Below, in pieces: positions 1 through 10,974 of a DNA stretch of 64,000 bases (its first letter is position 1; each line of letters begins with the position of its first letter). This DNA is from Diploptera punctata. Taxonomy: Eukaryota > Arthropoda > Insecta > Blattodea > Blaberidae. The translations under genes were made by a program, and so were the position numbers. Under the pieces are notes generated by a model. It was not told where the DNA came from and did no database searches. It saw only the letters and a list, made by a program, of their open reading frames with translations. The stretch lies in the NCBI GenBank assembly GCA_030220185.1, contig JASPKZ010003435.1:1031001-1095000 (forward strand), given 5' to 3'.

Positions 1-1180
1 ACCTTTCCCTTTGTATAGCGGTTGGATGACACCTGTCGCCCAGGCTTCCGGATAATTTCCTCCATTAAAAAGTTTGTTGAACGCAGTTTTCAAAACGTCT
101 AATAATTTATTGGATGATATATTTTTCAAGAATTCCCCTGGTATTCCATCAATTCCAGGTGCTTTACCATTCTTTAAACATTTAATGGAAGAAACCACTT
201 CATTTTTCGAAATATCCTGATCCAGTAATTGAATATGAATTGGGTCAGGGATCTCAACTATATTTCCTTGATTATATCTTAACCTTTCATTTCCCAGCAC
301 CCTATCAAAGTAACTTCTCCATTCCCCGGGCGTTATTCTTGTCCGATTTATGGACTTTACTTTGAGTTCCCTTATCGCTTTCCATATGTCCGCAATGTTC
401 CCACTTTCAGTCGCGACTCTCATTTCTTCGGATTTCTTATTTTGCCATGCTAGTTTTGTTTCTGCCAATAAGTCTTTATATTCCTTTCTCTCTTGCGCAT
501 AATTTTTTCTGCTTTCATCTGTGCTTTCCTTTTCTAAACTTTAAAAGACTACTTTCGACAAATTTCTTCTTCTTTCTACATGCATTATTGTACCACCCTT
601 TGTCCTTCTGGTTCATTGCGTATTTAACCTTGAATTTTTCCCCTGCTTTTTGAAAACATTCTGTCAAAGTTTTAATAATTTCCTCCCCGCTAAGATCATT
701 TAATTGCAGATCCTGTATTAGCGTTTCCAAAACTCCTGTTAAATTCTTCTCTCAGATCCTCGATCCACCTGAAACGGATAATTGGCAGCAATATTGTTGC
801 CACCTCATCATTAACTGTCTCACTAATACCTTTCATATTTAAAATAAGTTTGTTTGGGAAGTGGTGGTGATTCGATTCTGGAAACTATACAGAAATTACT
901 TAGGACTGGAATCATGTCTTGTGTGCATATTGAATAATCGATTACGCTACTTCCATTTTTATTAATAAATGTCAGTTCTCCATTTTTATCTTCCCCATAT
1001 TTACCATTCAGAATTTCAAGTTCAAATGCATCGCAAAAAGCTAATTATCATTTAGCTCCATCAGCATGTTCCTCAGTGTCATTGTATCTTCTGCTAGCAA
1101 AGACACATCATCAGCAAATCTTATGCACTTTATTCTTCTTCCTCCCATGTTTACGCTTCCCGTATTGCTGAAGCGGTTAT
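1..1180 (-). mobile_element. LINE-C fragment: endonuclease tail and start of reverse transcriptase, rearranged
   Basis: Minus-strand translation from about 230 down to 1 reads SIKCLKNGKAPGIDGIPGEF then LKN...LYKGKG, the typical N-terminal RT block of non-LTR elements. Bases 515-730 encode an 71-residue minus frame (GWYNNACRKKKK) of the linker between endonuclease and RT. Bases 840-1000 contain the end of an APE-type endonuclease (GSSVIDYSICTQDM). Bases 1050-1180 read IRFADDVSLLAEDTM, the RT active-site block, which should lie after, not before, the endonuclease, so two partial copies are joined here. Several stops; inactive. The element runs off the left edge. Confidence 0.75.
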
Positions 1181-1186
1181 ATCAAT

Positions 1187-1187
1187 A

Positions 1188-1220
<33 letters not shown>

Positions 1221-1255
1221 TTAGTAATAATAATAATATTAATATTAATAATAAT

Positions 1256-1286
<31 letters not shown>

Positions 1287-1330
1287 ATAATAATAATAAT
1301 AATAATATTAATAATAATAATAATAATAAT

Positions 1331-1370
<40 letters not shown>
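1187..1370. repeat. (AAT)n microsatellite
   Basis: About 180 bases of AAT repeats with ATT interruptions (aatattaataat). The long N- or I-rich frames here are translated repeat, not genes. It lies at the 3' (left) end of the minus-strand LINE-B copy that follows, consistent with growth from a LINE tail. Confidence 0.97.
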
Positions 1371-2612
1371 TGATCATCAATTTCACAATTATGTATTTGC
1401 CTTTCCGATCTCACACCTGTTCACCCCACCACTTTCTTGGTCCTCCTACCGATCTTCGTCCTCTAGGATTATACATCAGTATCAATAATCTTCTTCTCCT
1501 TCTTCACGCTTTAAGCTTATTTACTAGCATGCTCCGGCTTCAAATTGCTGCTCATTCCATCTTCTCCTTGGTCTTCCCAAACTTCTTCTTCCTCGTGGTG
1601 AATAGTTGTATGCTGCTTTTGGTATTCTATCCTCAGTCATCCTCGCAAAGTGTTCTTTCCAGTTTGTTGCGTTTAATTCCTCTACTTTTAGTTGTTGTCT
1701 TATTTCTGTGTTATGTTTTTGTCTGTTCTTTGATATCGTACTATTGGTCTGAGGAATCTCATTTCAGCAGATCATGGCAGATTGTTGTGTTGTCACTGTC
1801 CATGTTTCGGATCCATAAGTGATAATAGGTACTGCCATTGTCTTGTATTATTTCATTATAGAGTCTTTCCTGGCTTTATTTTTTAAAGTTCTTTTTAGTG
1901 TTCCTGTTATATAATTAAACTTATTTAGTTTGTTATTTATATCTGTTTCCGCTGTGTATGATATTTCGCAACCTAGGAAGTTATATCTCACTACTTGTTC
2001 TATTAGTTTATTTTCTAATATTATCTTTGTCCGAACTGGATGAGCGCCCTTGAAGGCCACTGTTTTTTATTTTTGTGAGGATATTTCCATGTTGTATTTT
2101 TTTATATTTCATTTTGTTTATATAGCATTCTATGTAGTCCGTACTCTGTGTTTGCTATTAAAATCTGGTCATCTGCAAAGGCTACTGTTTTTATTACTAT
2201 ATTTTCTATATTAATTCCCCCAGTAGTCATTTGCATCCATGATCTTATCATGTCGTCGAAATAAATGTTAAAAAGAGTGATTGATAGTGGACAACCTTGT
2301 CTAACTCCTCCTGTTATATGTATTGTATCCCTTTGATTTATTTTTATTTTTATTTTCTCATACATTTTCTTAATTGCTGCTATCAAGTGTAGTGGAATTC
2401 CTTTTTCACTTAATATGTTCCATGATTTTGGTCTAGACACTTTATCAAAGGCCTTCTTATAATCTATAAAGAGGATGTGCATCTCTAAGTTGAATTCTCT
2501 TCGCTTCTCTATTATTTGTTTTTAAGTGAATACGTTGTCTGGGCAGCACATTCCTTTCCTAAATCCTGTCTGCTCTTCTGATATTATTGCGTCTACTACA
2601 GTTGTTAATTTT
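1371..2612 (-). mobile_element. LINE-B copy (3' part of reverse transcriptase), interrupted
   Basis: Minus strand: 2102-2482 encodes HILFIDYKKAFDKVSRPKSW, GVRQGCPLSITLFNIYFDDM and VAFADDQILIANTEYG, the RT palm blocks including the catalytic FADD. 1848-2060 encodes the C-terminal block MAFKGAHPVRTKIILENKLI...YNFLGCEISY. 1371-1840 continues to the C-terminal RGRRSVGGPRKWWGEQ before the 3' end. Upstream of 2482 the frame continues with TVVDAIISEEQTGFRKGMCC. At about 2612 it is broken by insertion of a LINE-A copy; the N-terminal half resumes at 3951. Non-LTR element; frames broken by stops and by a gap at 2060-2100. Confidence 0.85.
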
Positions 2613-3937
2613 TTACCCCCACTTGAACCCATGTCCGCATTTCTTGACGGTTGTATTTTTACGGTGAAAGATCACCACTCTTTCGACCAAGGTACTTTTT
2701 TCGTCTGGCTTATCACCTTCGACCAATCCGGCAGCAATGCTACCGCCGGCTTAGCTCTCAGGATCATTTAAGCACGCAAGCCACTCCACCACGACAAGGT
2801 AAAGATACCATGGAGGTAGACTTAAAAAAAGCACGTTATTCAATTAAGAGGGAGAAGTTATATAGTATCCTGCTGGAGTTCGGAATTCCTAAAAAGTTAG
2901 TTAGACTTATATGAATGTGTCTAAATGGCAGAAAGAGTATGGTGCATGTAGGCAAACAGTTTTCGGACTCATTTGAAATCCAGAATGGGTTGAAGCAAGG
3001 AGATGCACTATCTCCTCTACTATTTAATTTTGTACTAGAGCATGCCATCACATCTTTAGAGAATGAGGAAGTCTTACAACTCAATGGTATTAATAAGCTG
3101 TTAGTTTATGCTGATGATGTAGTACTATTGGCCGATAGCGAGGAGATACTAAAGGACAACAGGCACACACTATTGAGTAACGCTAAGAAATTAGGACTGG
3201 AAATAAATATCAATAAAACTAAATATATGATCACACGTAGAATTATATTATATAATGGAAATGGACAGCTAATGACAAATGAGGGAAATTTTGAGGTAGT
3301 GGCTGAATTCAAATACCTAGGAACAATAATCACAAATAGGAATGAGATGCACAAAGAAATTAAACATAGGCTCAATTCAGGAAATGCGTGCTATTATGCA
3401 TTGCAGAGACTCTTGATGTCCCAACTCCTTTCAAAAAACGTTAAACTGAAAATATATAAGACTATTAATTTACCAGTTATATTATATGGGTGCGAAACAT
3501 GTACTCTTACACTAAGGGAGGAAAGGAGATTACAAGTATTTGAGAATAAAATACTAGTAAAAATTTCTAGACCAAAGAGAGATGAACAGACAGGTGAATG
3601 GAGAAGACTAAATAACAATGAACTACATGGTATTTATAGGAAGCCAGATATAATGAGAACAGTTAAGTCTCGTAGACTGCGATGGGCAGGACATGTTGCA
3701 CGTATGAGGAATGAAAGACGTGCATGTAAGCTTCTTGTAGGAAAGCCAGAGGGAAATCGCTCAGTTGGTAGACCATGAATGAGGTAGGAGAATAACATTA
3801 ACTATGGTATGAGAGAAGTGAATTATACAGGGAATGATTGAAAAGCATTAGCTCAGGAAAGGGATGTATGGAGAGCTTATTTCCGCGCGGCCATGAACCT
3901 ACGGGTTCGATAGTGCCAGTGAGTAAGTAAGTACTGT
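2613..3937 (+). mobile_element. LINE-A insertion with inverted 5' end
   Basis: 2616-2815 is the 5' end of LINE-A in antisense (it matches 42300-42540 in the same printed orientation, where that element lies on the minus strand). At about 2816 the sequence switches to sense RT: SFEIQNGLKQGDALSPLLFN, LLVYADDVVLLADSEE (catalytic YADD), CETCTLTLREERRLQVFENK, RRLRWAGHVARM, and the 3' end 'catgaacctacgggttcgatagtgccagtgag' followed by (GTAA)n. Long frame 2915-3778, ending at a TGA in 'SVGRP'. Target duplication AGTTGTTA(A/G)TTTT lies at 2600-2612 and 3938-3950. Structure fits twin-primed retrotransposition. Confidence 0.88.
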
Positions 3938-3950
3938 AGTTGTTAGTTTT

Positions 3951-4400
3951 GGTTGATCATATTTGAATATATTTTGTATGCTGCATATAGTAAGCTAATG
4001 CCCCTATAGTTTTCTGGCTTTGTTTTATCGCCTTTTTTTAAAATGTTGAGATTATTTTTCGAATTTTCCATTCTTCTGGTATTGTATTTTTTTCCAGCAC
4101 TTGTTATAGAAATTTAATATTCTTTCTTGAAAATTCTTTAGGGCATTTTTTATCAATTCTATGTTTATATTGTATATTCCGCATGCTTTATTATTTTTAC
4201 ATTTCTTTAACATTTCTATAATTTCTTCCATCTCTAATTCATCTACTTCTTCATATTGTTCGTTTGTTTCTATGAGTGTTATTTCTTCTCTATTTTGTTT
4301 GTCCGTCCACAGTACTTTATAATAATATTCTAATTCTATATCTTGTATAATTAGCAGATTTGTTTTGTCTTTTACTTCATTATAAGGATAAACGTTTTGG
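3951..4400 (-). mobile_element. LINE-B copy resumed (N-terminal reverse transcriptase)
   Basis: Minus-strand reading from about 4250 gives EMEEIIEMLKKCKNNKACGI then LIKNALKNF, WKK and KKR, the N-terminal RT block of the same element interrupted at 2612. Rejoining over the LINE-A insertion restores the order N-terminal block, then TVVDAIISEEQTG, then YKKAFDKV. The right edge near 4400 is inferred from loss of coding character. Confidence 0.75.
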
Positions 4401-4435
4401 AATTCAAGACCAAATTAAAGTAGCAATAATAATAT

Positions 4436-4542
4436 AATAATAATAACAATAATAATAATAATAATGTATTAATTATTTATTATTTATTTAGCCTGGTGGC
4501 ATTAGGGCCATGTGGCCATCTCTCCCACTCAGCAGGACAAGC

Positions 4543-4584
<42 letters not shown>

Positions 4585-4610
4585 TAATAATAATGAAAAG
4601 CCTAAAAATC
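4436..4610 (-). mobile_element. LINE-D 3' end flanked by (AAT)n
   Basis: tatttatttagcctggtggc...gccatgtggcc...ctcccactcagcagg at 4478-4540 is a short palindromic 3' UTR also seen at 60790, 62490 and 25240. On the minus strand it reads as a LINE 3' end with an ATT/ATTT tail. AAT microsatellites lie at 4432-4463 and 4543-4597. Confidence 0.6.
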
Positions 4611-4984
4611 CCTTAAGGGCAACGACCTCCTGCCGAGGCACGATGAAGCTTGAAGGGCACTCACTAGGGGAGGTAAACGTTAAGATCAGTTTATTGTGCT
4701 ATCTATTTTCTTGGTTTATGTGCCAGTGACTTGCACAGAAGCCTGTTCCTGAGTTACTGTGATCAATTATCTTCTGCACCTTGCTTAAAAAAATCTATTC
4801 AGAGAACTTTCGGTCTTCTCACGTTCCTTTTGCCTGAGCTCGAGTCCCGTATGGTGTTCCTGTAAGGCCATCTTGAACGATGCATCCAGGAAATATTTCC
4901 TCCCCATTTCTGTTTCATATTTTCTGAATACATAATATATGTGAACAATATAATCTCAAAATATCCATAGAAAAATATCCAGAG

Positions 4985-5575
4985 AAAAAACTAAGGTAAT
5001 GGAATTCCAAGGGAAAAATCAAATCAGATCGAAAATAGTAATAGGAAACAAAATCATAGAACAGGTGAACCATCTCAATTATCTAGGAAGTGACATTTCA
5101 TTTAATTATGATAATGATATAAATAATAAAATAGCAAAACTCCAGGGAATATGTGGTACGATAAAACGAACACTAAATAACAAAACAACAAGAGAGACCC
5201 AACTGAAATTTTATAAAATGTTGGCAGTACCGGTACTGCTCTATGGTTCAGAAGCCTGGATACATAAAAAACAAGACCTAAGTAGGATAACGGCGGCAGA
5301 AATGAATTTTTTGAGATCTGTTAAAGGGTGCACTAAGGAAGACAGAATCAAGAACACAGAAATAAGACAGGAACTTGAAATATTTGCAATAACTGATAAA
5401 ATGGATACATATAGACAAAAATGGAAGCAACACATAGACAGAATGAATGAAGATAGATATCCAAAACAAATAAAATACAAACCTAAAGGCACCCGAGATG
5501 TGGGCAGACCTAGAAAGAGATGGGCTGAAGTCGGAACGGGTCAACAGACCTAATCCATGAATGAAGATGATGATG
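4985..5575 (+). mobile_element. LINE-B 3' end, open frame of 184 codons
   Basis: 4999-5553 encodes MEFQGKNQIRSKIVIGNKII, LNYLGSDISFNYDNDINNKI, FYKMLAVPVLLYGSEAW, EMNFLRSVKGCT and GTRDVGRPRKRWAEV, the C-terminal part of a non-LTR RT protein after the palm. The 3' end is 'cctaatccatgaatgaagatgatgatgat', the (GAT)n tail of LINE-B. 5' truncated. Nearly the same bases recur at 60205-60462, so this is a fairly young subfamily. Confidence 0.88.
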
Positions 5576-5644
5576 ATTTTCTGAATGGCATAATTCATAT
5601 CTGTTCTCTTTCTATTTACTGTCATTTTTATTTTTTGTTATTCA

Positions 5645-5925
5645 GAGCTCATCATCATTATCATCCTTAACGGATAAGGTATTTGCCTGTTCCGATCTCA
5701 CATCTGTTTAGCCCAACGCTTTCTTGGTCTTCGCACCGATCTTCGTCCTACAGGATTATACATCAGTGCCATCTTTGGTATCCTATCCTCTGTCATTCTA
5801 TGCAGATGCTCCTTCCAATTGTTCCTGTGTTCTTCCATTTGTTCAAGTAGTAGTTGTACTTTTAGTTCCTGTTCTCTTTCTACTTTCTGTCATTTGTATT
5901 TGTTGTTATTCAGCCCGATAACCTT
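5645..5925 (-). mobile_element. LINE-B 3' fragment, minus strand
   Basis: catcatcattatcatccttaacgg is the reverse complement of the (GAT)n tail; the minus strand then reads the C-terminal RGRRSVRRPRKRW-type block (5700-5760). Degenerate; overlaps a chance frame at 5724-5921. Confidence 0.6.
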
Positions 5926-5964
5926 ACGTCTTTACATAAATGCATAATTATGTAAAATTTTTGT

Positions 5965-5998
5965 ATTGTATTGTACTGTATTGTATTGTATTGTATTG
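5965..5998. repeat. (TGTAT)n microsatellite
   Basis: ttgtattgtactgtattgtattgtattgta precedes the SINE-4 copy and acts as its tail side. Confidence 0.8.
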
Positions 5999-6391
5999 TA
6001 AGCCCATGTATTCCCTTTACAGAGATTTAGGCGCTCTCCCCTATAGGGAAGAATTTGAACCATATTAATTTAGTTACACTTGTTTTCGTATAGATGTCAT
6101 TTTGAGTGGTCCGTGGTCAGCGTTCCGCCTCATACTGACATCTAGGAAACCAAGGTAGTACTAGGACGGGAAAATTCGGTAAATGTTGCTTAGAAGTCTT
6201 TCCATTCAGGCTAAAGGATTTATTACGAGCCTGAAAATCTTCAGACTCGGGACCCACGGCTTCAAGTCCCTCCCGAAGGACTTGCTCCTTGGATTTTTCC
6301 GTCCTAAAAAATCCATCGACCCCGGCCGGGTTTGAACCCGCGACCCTCGGAACCACAGACAAGGAGCATAACCACTAGTCCACCGCGGCCG
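5999..6391 (-). mobile_element. SINE-4 copy
   Basis: Minus strand begins cggccgcggtggactagtgg...tatgctcctt, followed by gaccctcgg/gggttcgaaccc-like B box (here gggtcgcgggttcaaaccc), i.e. a tRNA-derived head. Body contains gatggattttttaggacgg and ends in tgtattg repeats. Other copies: 28358, 36750, 51772, partial 33838. Confidence 0.85.
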
Positions 6392-6628
6392 ATTTATGTA
6401 AAATCACGGTTGGTAAATTATGAAGCCGATACTTTTCAGGCATATTCCTCGAGTTTCTTGGAATTAGCCTTGTAGTTTAGGAATTTAGCTCGATAAGAAA
6501 TCGAAGTCAGGATCACTGAACGATAGGAAATGATATTACCAGATAATCATACCTCCTACCTTGTGCAAATTAATCTATTTTTATTTTTGACAGTAGAATT
6601 AAGTTTCGCCATTTCTTTCTCTTTCCAG

Positions 6629-6711
6629 GCTTGAAATTCACATCTACTTCTCAGAACCACGATTCTATCCTTATCACAGATCAGCTATCTATACTTTCAG
6701 CGAAATGCTAG
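6629..6711 (+). CDS. Pickpocket (DEG/ENaC) channel gene 1, penultimate coding exon
   Basis: Seen: a 27-codon frame from 6630 to 6710, flanked by a pyrimidine-rich acceptor (tttctctttccag, AG at 6627-6628) and a consensus donor gtgagt at 6712. The peptide begins LEIHIYFSEPRFYPYHRSAI and ends YTFSEML. Known: insect pickpocket subunits have a conserved stretch just before TM2 of the form 'L-x-I-x-F-x-E-P-x-x-x-P' followed by 'Y-x-x-x-E-x-x-x-N-x-G-G-L-L-G-L-F'. This exon matches the first part and joins in phase to the exon at 12510: its last base g plus cc makes an Ala codon, giving SEMLANLGGLLGLF. Role: extracellular membrane-proximal segment of a trimeric amiloride-type sodium channel used in chemo-, hygro- or mechanosensation. 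The exon also starts with one base of a split codon. Upstream exons are not recognised in 1-6600, which is filled with LINE and SINE sequence. Subfamily cannot be assigned. Confidence 0.85.
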
Positions 6712-6803
6712 GTGAGTAAAACCCATTCCTGTACTATAATAATTAAAACTCACGTAAAAGCCATTCCTGTACAATAATAATAAAAAACCCATGTAAAACT
6801 CTG

Positions 6804-7078
6804 GGCCGGGACAGGAGGTGAGATGAAGCCTCTATATTTAGGCTATAGAGGTATGTGAGTTACAAGGGTACCGGTCGACCATACCTGACGCACCATCACA
6901 GGGGGGGATGAACGTAATGAGACAAAATGGATGAGATGGTTATGGAAAAAACTCCGAGAAATCCCTGGCCAAGCTCCGTTTTGTCCATCACGAAACCAAC
7001 ATGGAGTGACCGAGACACGATCTCGAGACCCTAATGGTGAGAGACAAGCGTCTAACAGCTTTCGCCACGGAGCCGCCC
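6804..7078 (-). mobile_element. SINE-3 copy
   Basis: Minus-strand head gggcggctccgtggcgaaag with B box gatctcgaga at 7018-7030, body gaaatgaaacg-like and end at 'gagatgaagcc'. Matches copies at 9311, 17335, 28068 and 55756. Lies in the last intron of ppk gene 1. Confidence 0.8.
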
Positions 7079-7163
7079 ATAATAAATTCTATCTAAAAAG
7101 CTTTTTTTTACTAAAAATAATGTAATATACACAGTTTGTTCCTGAAAATTGAATCTTTATATA

Positions 7164-7515
7164 AGATTTCATAATTACGCCGTGTTAACATGCCTCCTTC
7201 CAGAGTAACATATCCGGATTCCATACCCAGCAGGGTTGAAAATTTTAATCGTTGAATTATTTTTCTTATTTCAACAATAAAATGTTCAATATCGGAGACA
7301 GAAGAGGTGTACAATATTTTATCATTAGATTCTGCACCAGATTTCATAATTACGCCGTGTTAACATGCCTCCTTCCTGAGTAACATATCCGGATTCCATA
7401 CCCAGCAGGGTTGAAAATTTTAATCGTTGAATTAATTTTCTTATTTCAACAATAAAATGTTCAATATCGGAGCTAGAAGAGATGTACATTTTTTTATCAT
7501 TAGATTCTGCACCAG
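7164..7515. repeat. Tandem duplication, two units of about 176 bases
   Basis: agatttcataattacgccgt starts at 7164 and again near 7340; each unit ends atcattagattctgcaccag. The units differ at only a few positions. Both carry a minus-strand frame with AESNDK, SDIEHFIVEIRK and QRLKFSTLLGMESGYVT; because the period is not a multiple of three the two frames do not join. Product not recognised. Confidence 0.9.
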
Positions 7516-7583
7516 ATTCCTGCATTAAATTGCAAATCCCTCCACAGTACACATGTTGAGAAGGCATGTGGACAAATGGTAAC

Positions 7584-7585
<2 letters not shown>
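7325..7585 (-). CDS. Unrecognised 86-codon frame overlapping the tandem duplication
   Basis: The minus frame starts MLPFVHMPSQHVYCGGICNL and continues MQESGAESNDKKMYISSSSD, then IEHFIVEIRKLIQRLKFSTL and GMESGYVTQEGGMLTRRNYE, ending at a stop just past the unit boundary. A near copy (7111-7347) has the same core. Composition looks protein-like (mixed, helical DIEHFIVEIRKLIQRLK), so it is probably a fragment of a former ORF, perhaps of a transposon or a captured exon. No splice sites or family motif seen. Confidence 0.3.
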
Positions 7586-7587
<2 letters not shown>

Positions 7588-7626
<39 letters not shown>

Positions 7627-8219
7627 CACTGGCACTATCGAATCCCTAGGTTCATGACTACGCGGACATAAGCTCTCCATACATCCCTATCCTGAGCCAA
7701 TGTTCTCCAATCATCCCCTGTATAATCTACTTCCCTCAAATCATAGTTAATGTTATTCTCCCACCTCATTCTTGGTCTACCAACTGGGCGTTTTCCTACA
7801 AGAAGCTTCCATGCATGTCTCTCATTTCCCATTCGTGCCACATGTCCTGCCCATCGCAGTCTACGAGACTTAACTGTTCTCATTATATCTGGCTTCCTAT
7901 AAAGACCATGTAATTCACTGTTCAGCAGTCTTCTCCATTCTCCTGTCTGTTCATCTCTCTTTGGTCCAAACATTTTCCTAAGAACTTTATTCTCAAATAC
8001 TCGTAATCTCCTTTCTTCCCTTAACGTAAGAGTCCATGTTTCGCAGCCATATAATATAACTAGTAGAATAATAGTTTTATATATTTTCAATTTTACGTTT
8101 TTTGAAAGGAGTTGGGAAGTCAAGAGTCTGTGCAATGCATAATAGCACGCATTTCCAGAATTAATGCCTATGTTTAATTGCCTTGTGCATCTCATTCCTG
8201 TTTGTGATTATTGTTCCTA
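7588..8219 (-). mobile_element. LINE-A 3' end, 186-codon frame, with target duplication
   Basis: Minus frame 7635-8195: NSGNACYYALHRLLTSQLLS, VILYGCETWTLTLREERRLR, FGPKRDEQTGEWRRL, RRLRWAGHVARMGNERHAWK, RPRMRWENNINYDLREVDY and VRVVMNLGIR: the whole C-terminal domain to the natural stop. The tail is (GTTA)n (printed as taactaac, 7588-7626). Target duplication GGTAACACTA at 7578-7587 and 8220-8229. 5' truncated. It lies in the last intron of ppk gene 1. Confidence 0.92.
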
Positions 8220-8229
8220 GGTAACACTA

Positions 8230-9300
8230 CTTTTGAAAAATTAATATAAAGCCTGTCCCTATAACCACTAAAGTTATCTATTTTTTTCTTTTTCTCGGTT
8301 TTTTATTTTCGTCCCTCCCTGAGCACAAACCCTTAAATGATCTAATAATCGCCTTGTTGAACCCTGTTTTCCCCCGGCCTGATATTACACAAATTAATAA
8401 ATATCACAACACTTCTCTCACACACCTACATGGACACATATAATTATATACAAGCCGAAGAGGGCGATAGTGATAAGTCCCTAAAGCGGCGAGCACAGGC
8501 CTACACCTGAATCTCATGTCCACACACGGTATTGTTGATAGCGATTCATTCGTCGGATCCGGTCGTTAAGCATAACAGGTCTAGGTGCTTTTCGACAGGA
8601 GTAGGTGACACGCCGCCACCTCATTTCAACCTCTCCCTTGTCTACATCATCTCTCATACAATACACATTGCATTACACAAAAATATACTCTCATCCTACA
8701 CTCCCCTCTGTACAATACAAGAATACAACTTCTACGTAAATTGGTCTGCCGAAGTGATGCGTAAATAGAAAACGAACTATATTAACTTCATTTATCGGAT
8801 CAGAGCGTAACCTGAAGCACGTAAAGTGCAGTGGGTGGCAATAGAAAAAAAAACACACTTATCATTCGCCAACATATCTTTTAATTACGGGTCAAACAAT
8901 AAGAAATAATATTGAACGAAATCAATCATGGATTGTAGAGTAATTTGATTTTAAATGTTATCTCAATGAAACTGTAATTTAACTCATTCGCATCAGCTTT
9001 AAATATTCAATGTATTTCCTTAGAAAACGGATTTAATTTCCAGTAAATCATAGTTTATATTTTCAGACATTCAAAACGAGCAAAATATAACGGTACTTGA
9101 GATCAGAATAAGAGTGAAGGCGGAAACAGATTCCTCTAGCATTCATAAATGTTAGCAAAAGATTACCTTACCAAGGGTTGTACAAAATATTGCAAAATAT
9201 ATAACAGCAGAGTTATGCTAGTCTATCTCGTCTTCTGAGGCGAATAGCTTAAAATGGAAATTATTATAGAATCTATGTTACTTTAATTTGAAGTTGATAA
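8230..9300. other. Intronic sequence without recognised genes
   Basis: AT-rich intron of ppk gene 1. Bases 8440-8640 are more GC-rich (cgaagagggcgatagtgat, tcgtcggatccggtcg) and may be an unrecognised SINE or other repeat; 8640-9300 shows nothing. Confidence 0.5.
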
Positions 9301-9310
9301 TAGAACTGGG

Positions 9311-9645
9311 GATGGCTACGTGGCGCAAGCGGATACATGGTCGCCTCTCTCCTTCGGGGTCTCGAGATCGAGTCTCTGTCACTCCATATCTATTTCGTGA
9401 TGGACGAAACGGAGTTTGGTCAGGATTTTATCGGTATTTCTCCCGTTTTACGCTGCTACAGTTTTCATACAATCATTTCCACATGCGCATCTCATCAATT
9501 TCGTTTCATTTCATTCATCCTCCCCCTGTGATGGTGCATAAGGGGTGATCGACCTGCACCCATGTCGTTCACAGATCTCTATAAATATATGGGCTTGTAC
9601 TCATCCCTCGACCCGACCCTGAGTTGGACACGAGGTAAAGGCATT
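9311..9645 (+). mobile_element. SINE-3 copy with (ATT)n tail
   Basis: Head ggctacgtggcgcaagcgg (A box like) and ggtctcgagatcgagtc (B box), body through cccctgtgatggtgcataag, end gagttggacacgaggtaaag, then (ATT)n at 9645-9696. tRNA-derived SINE. Apparent frames of 64-86 codons are chance. Confidence 0.88.
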
Positions 9646-9652
9646 ATTATTA

Positions 9653-9695
<43 letters not shown>

Positions 9696-9696
9696 A
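9645..9696. repeat. (ATT)n microsatellite
   Basis: Tail of the SINE-3 copy. Confidence 0.95.
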
Positions 9697-10106
9697 TTAT
9701 AAAATACATCTGAATGTTTTACAAATGTGTGACCGCAATTATTGTAATATCAGACATGAGTACAGGTATGACGCAAATAATTATTAACGCAGGAATTTCA
9801 TATAATAAACTTATATAGAACTTACACCATTTATTACAATAAGATCACTTAAGACCTTAATATGAAATAATTATAAGAGAACGGTTGTGTCATTTTAAAG
9901 GCCAAAAAATTGTTCATTGTGTTCTAATGCAAAAAAAAAACATTATGACGAAAATTACGTGGCATCAGAAATGGGGTTTCTCTAATTAAGCTAAAGATAA
10001 GTTATAAATTTCGTACAATACCAAAATCGGATCATAAATTCCAAATAGCTGAAGAATTCCCTTAGTTACTCCGTTCCTGCAAGACGAACTTTTTCTGTCT
10101 TTTTGT

Positions 10107-10895
10107 TGACTATTTGACTCATGCCCCAAATGGGAGTCAATGAGCAATCGTGTTTCAATGCATTTGGATTTACAACCAATCACAATCGTGTTTCACCTGG
10201 AATTTATCAAATAAGTTTATCATATTAAAGAAAGCTCCTCCTTTTTAACATAGGCCAGATCATTATTTTGCAGCGACTGACTCTCTAAAAAAAGTACGAC
10301 CATCAGATTATATATATATATATATATATTGCACGAATGTAAACAGATATCGCTTGCTGGATATAATAGGTAAATATTCGTAGTAATTGATTATACCACA
10401 ATAAAAATAAACCATTGGTTGCACTTTCTTAAATGTATTATTTCCCAAGTTATAACATTCCAGAAAAATATAATTGATATATTTACATCATAGGACATCA
10501 GAAATTACTTAATAACCAATAATGTTGGTAATAAACAGTTTAATGTGTTTCATTTTTTCTCCATTAGTGTGCATTCTTACAATTTTGCAATCCTTTGGCA
10601 ATAAATAATTAGATCTGGTTGCAGTGATGAACAAATGAAGCGTAACAAACGTTTGTCATTTGTTTTCAAACATCGCCGTTTACATTAAATATATAAATAT
10701 TTTTAAATAACTATATTTAAATAATGATTTGGGAGTAAACAGCTTAACAATTGTATTCGTTAAATAGTCCTAACAAATGCCACTCTTAACTTCCAAATTC
10801 TCTAGACAAATTCACTCCTCACCTCGTGAGTCGTTAATTTATCGATAATTTGGAAATCACTCGTGGCATTACTTATGATAATGACAACCTTTCTA
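10107..10895. repeat. Intron segment duplicated at 25120-26215
   Basis: Shared stretches include gatcattattttgcag, tttacattaaatatata, taaacagctta, tagt..taacaaatgcca and tttggaaatcactcgtgg, in the same order and orientation. The other copy lies just after the TM1 exon of ppk gene 2 and is split by a LINE-D fragment and AAT repeats. Either an old duplication linked to the ppk genes or an undescribed dispersed repeat. Confidence 0.7.
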
Positions 10896-10974
10896 TAGAA
10901 CGGAAATAGTGACGTAATTTTGTCTGACTAATTATATTAAAATGTTGGTTTTATTTATTTATTTCTCTTAGTTT

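Noticed and set aside
1151..1822. Long Asn-, Ile- or Leu-rich frames on both strands
   Set aside because: They are translations of the AAT/ATT microsatellite and adjacent LINE-B debris.
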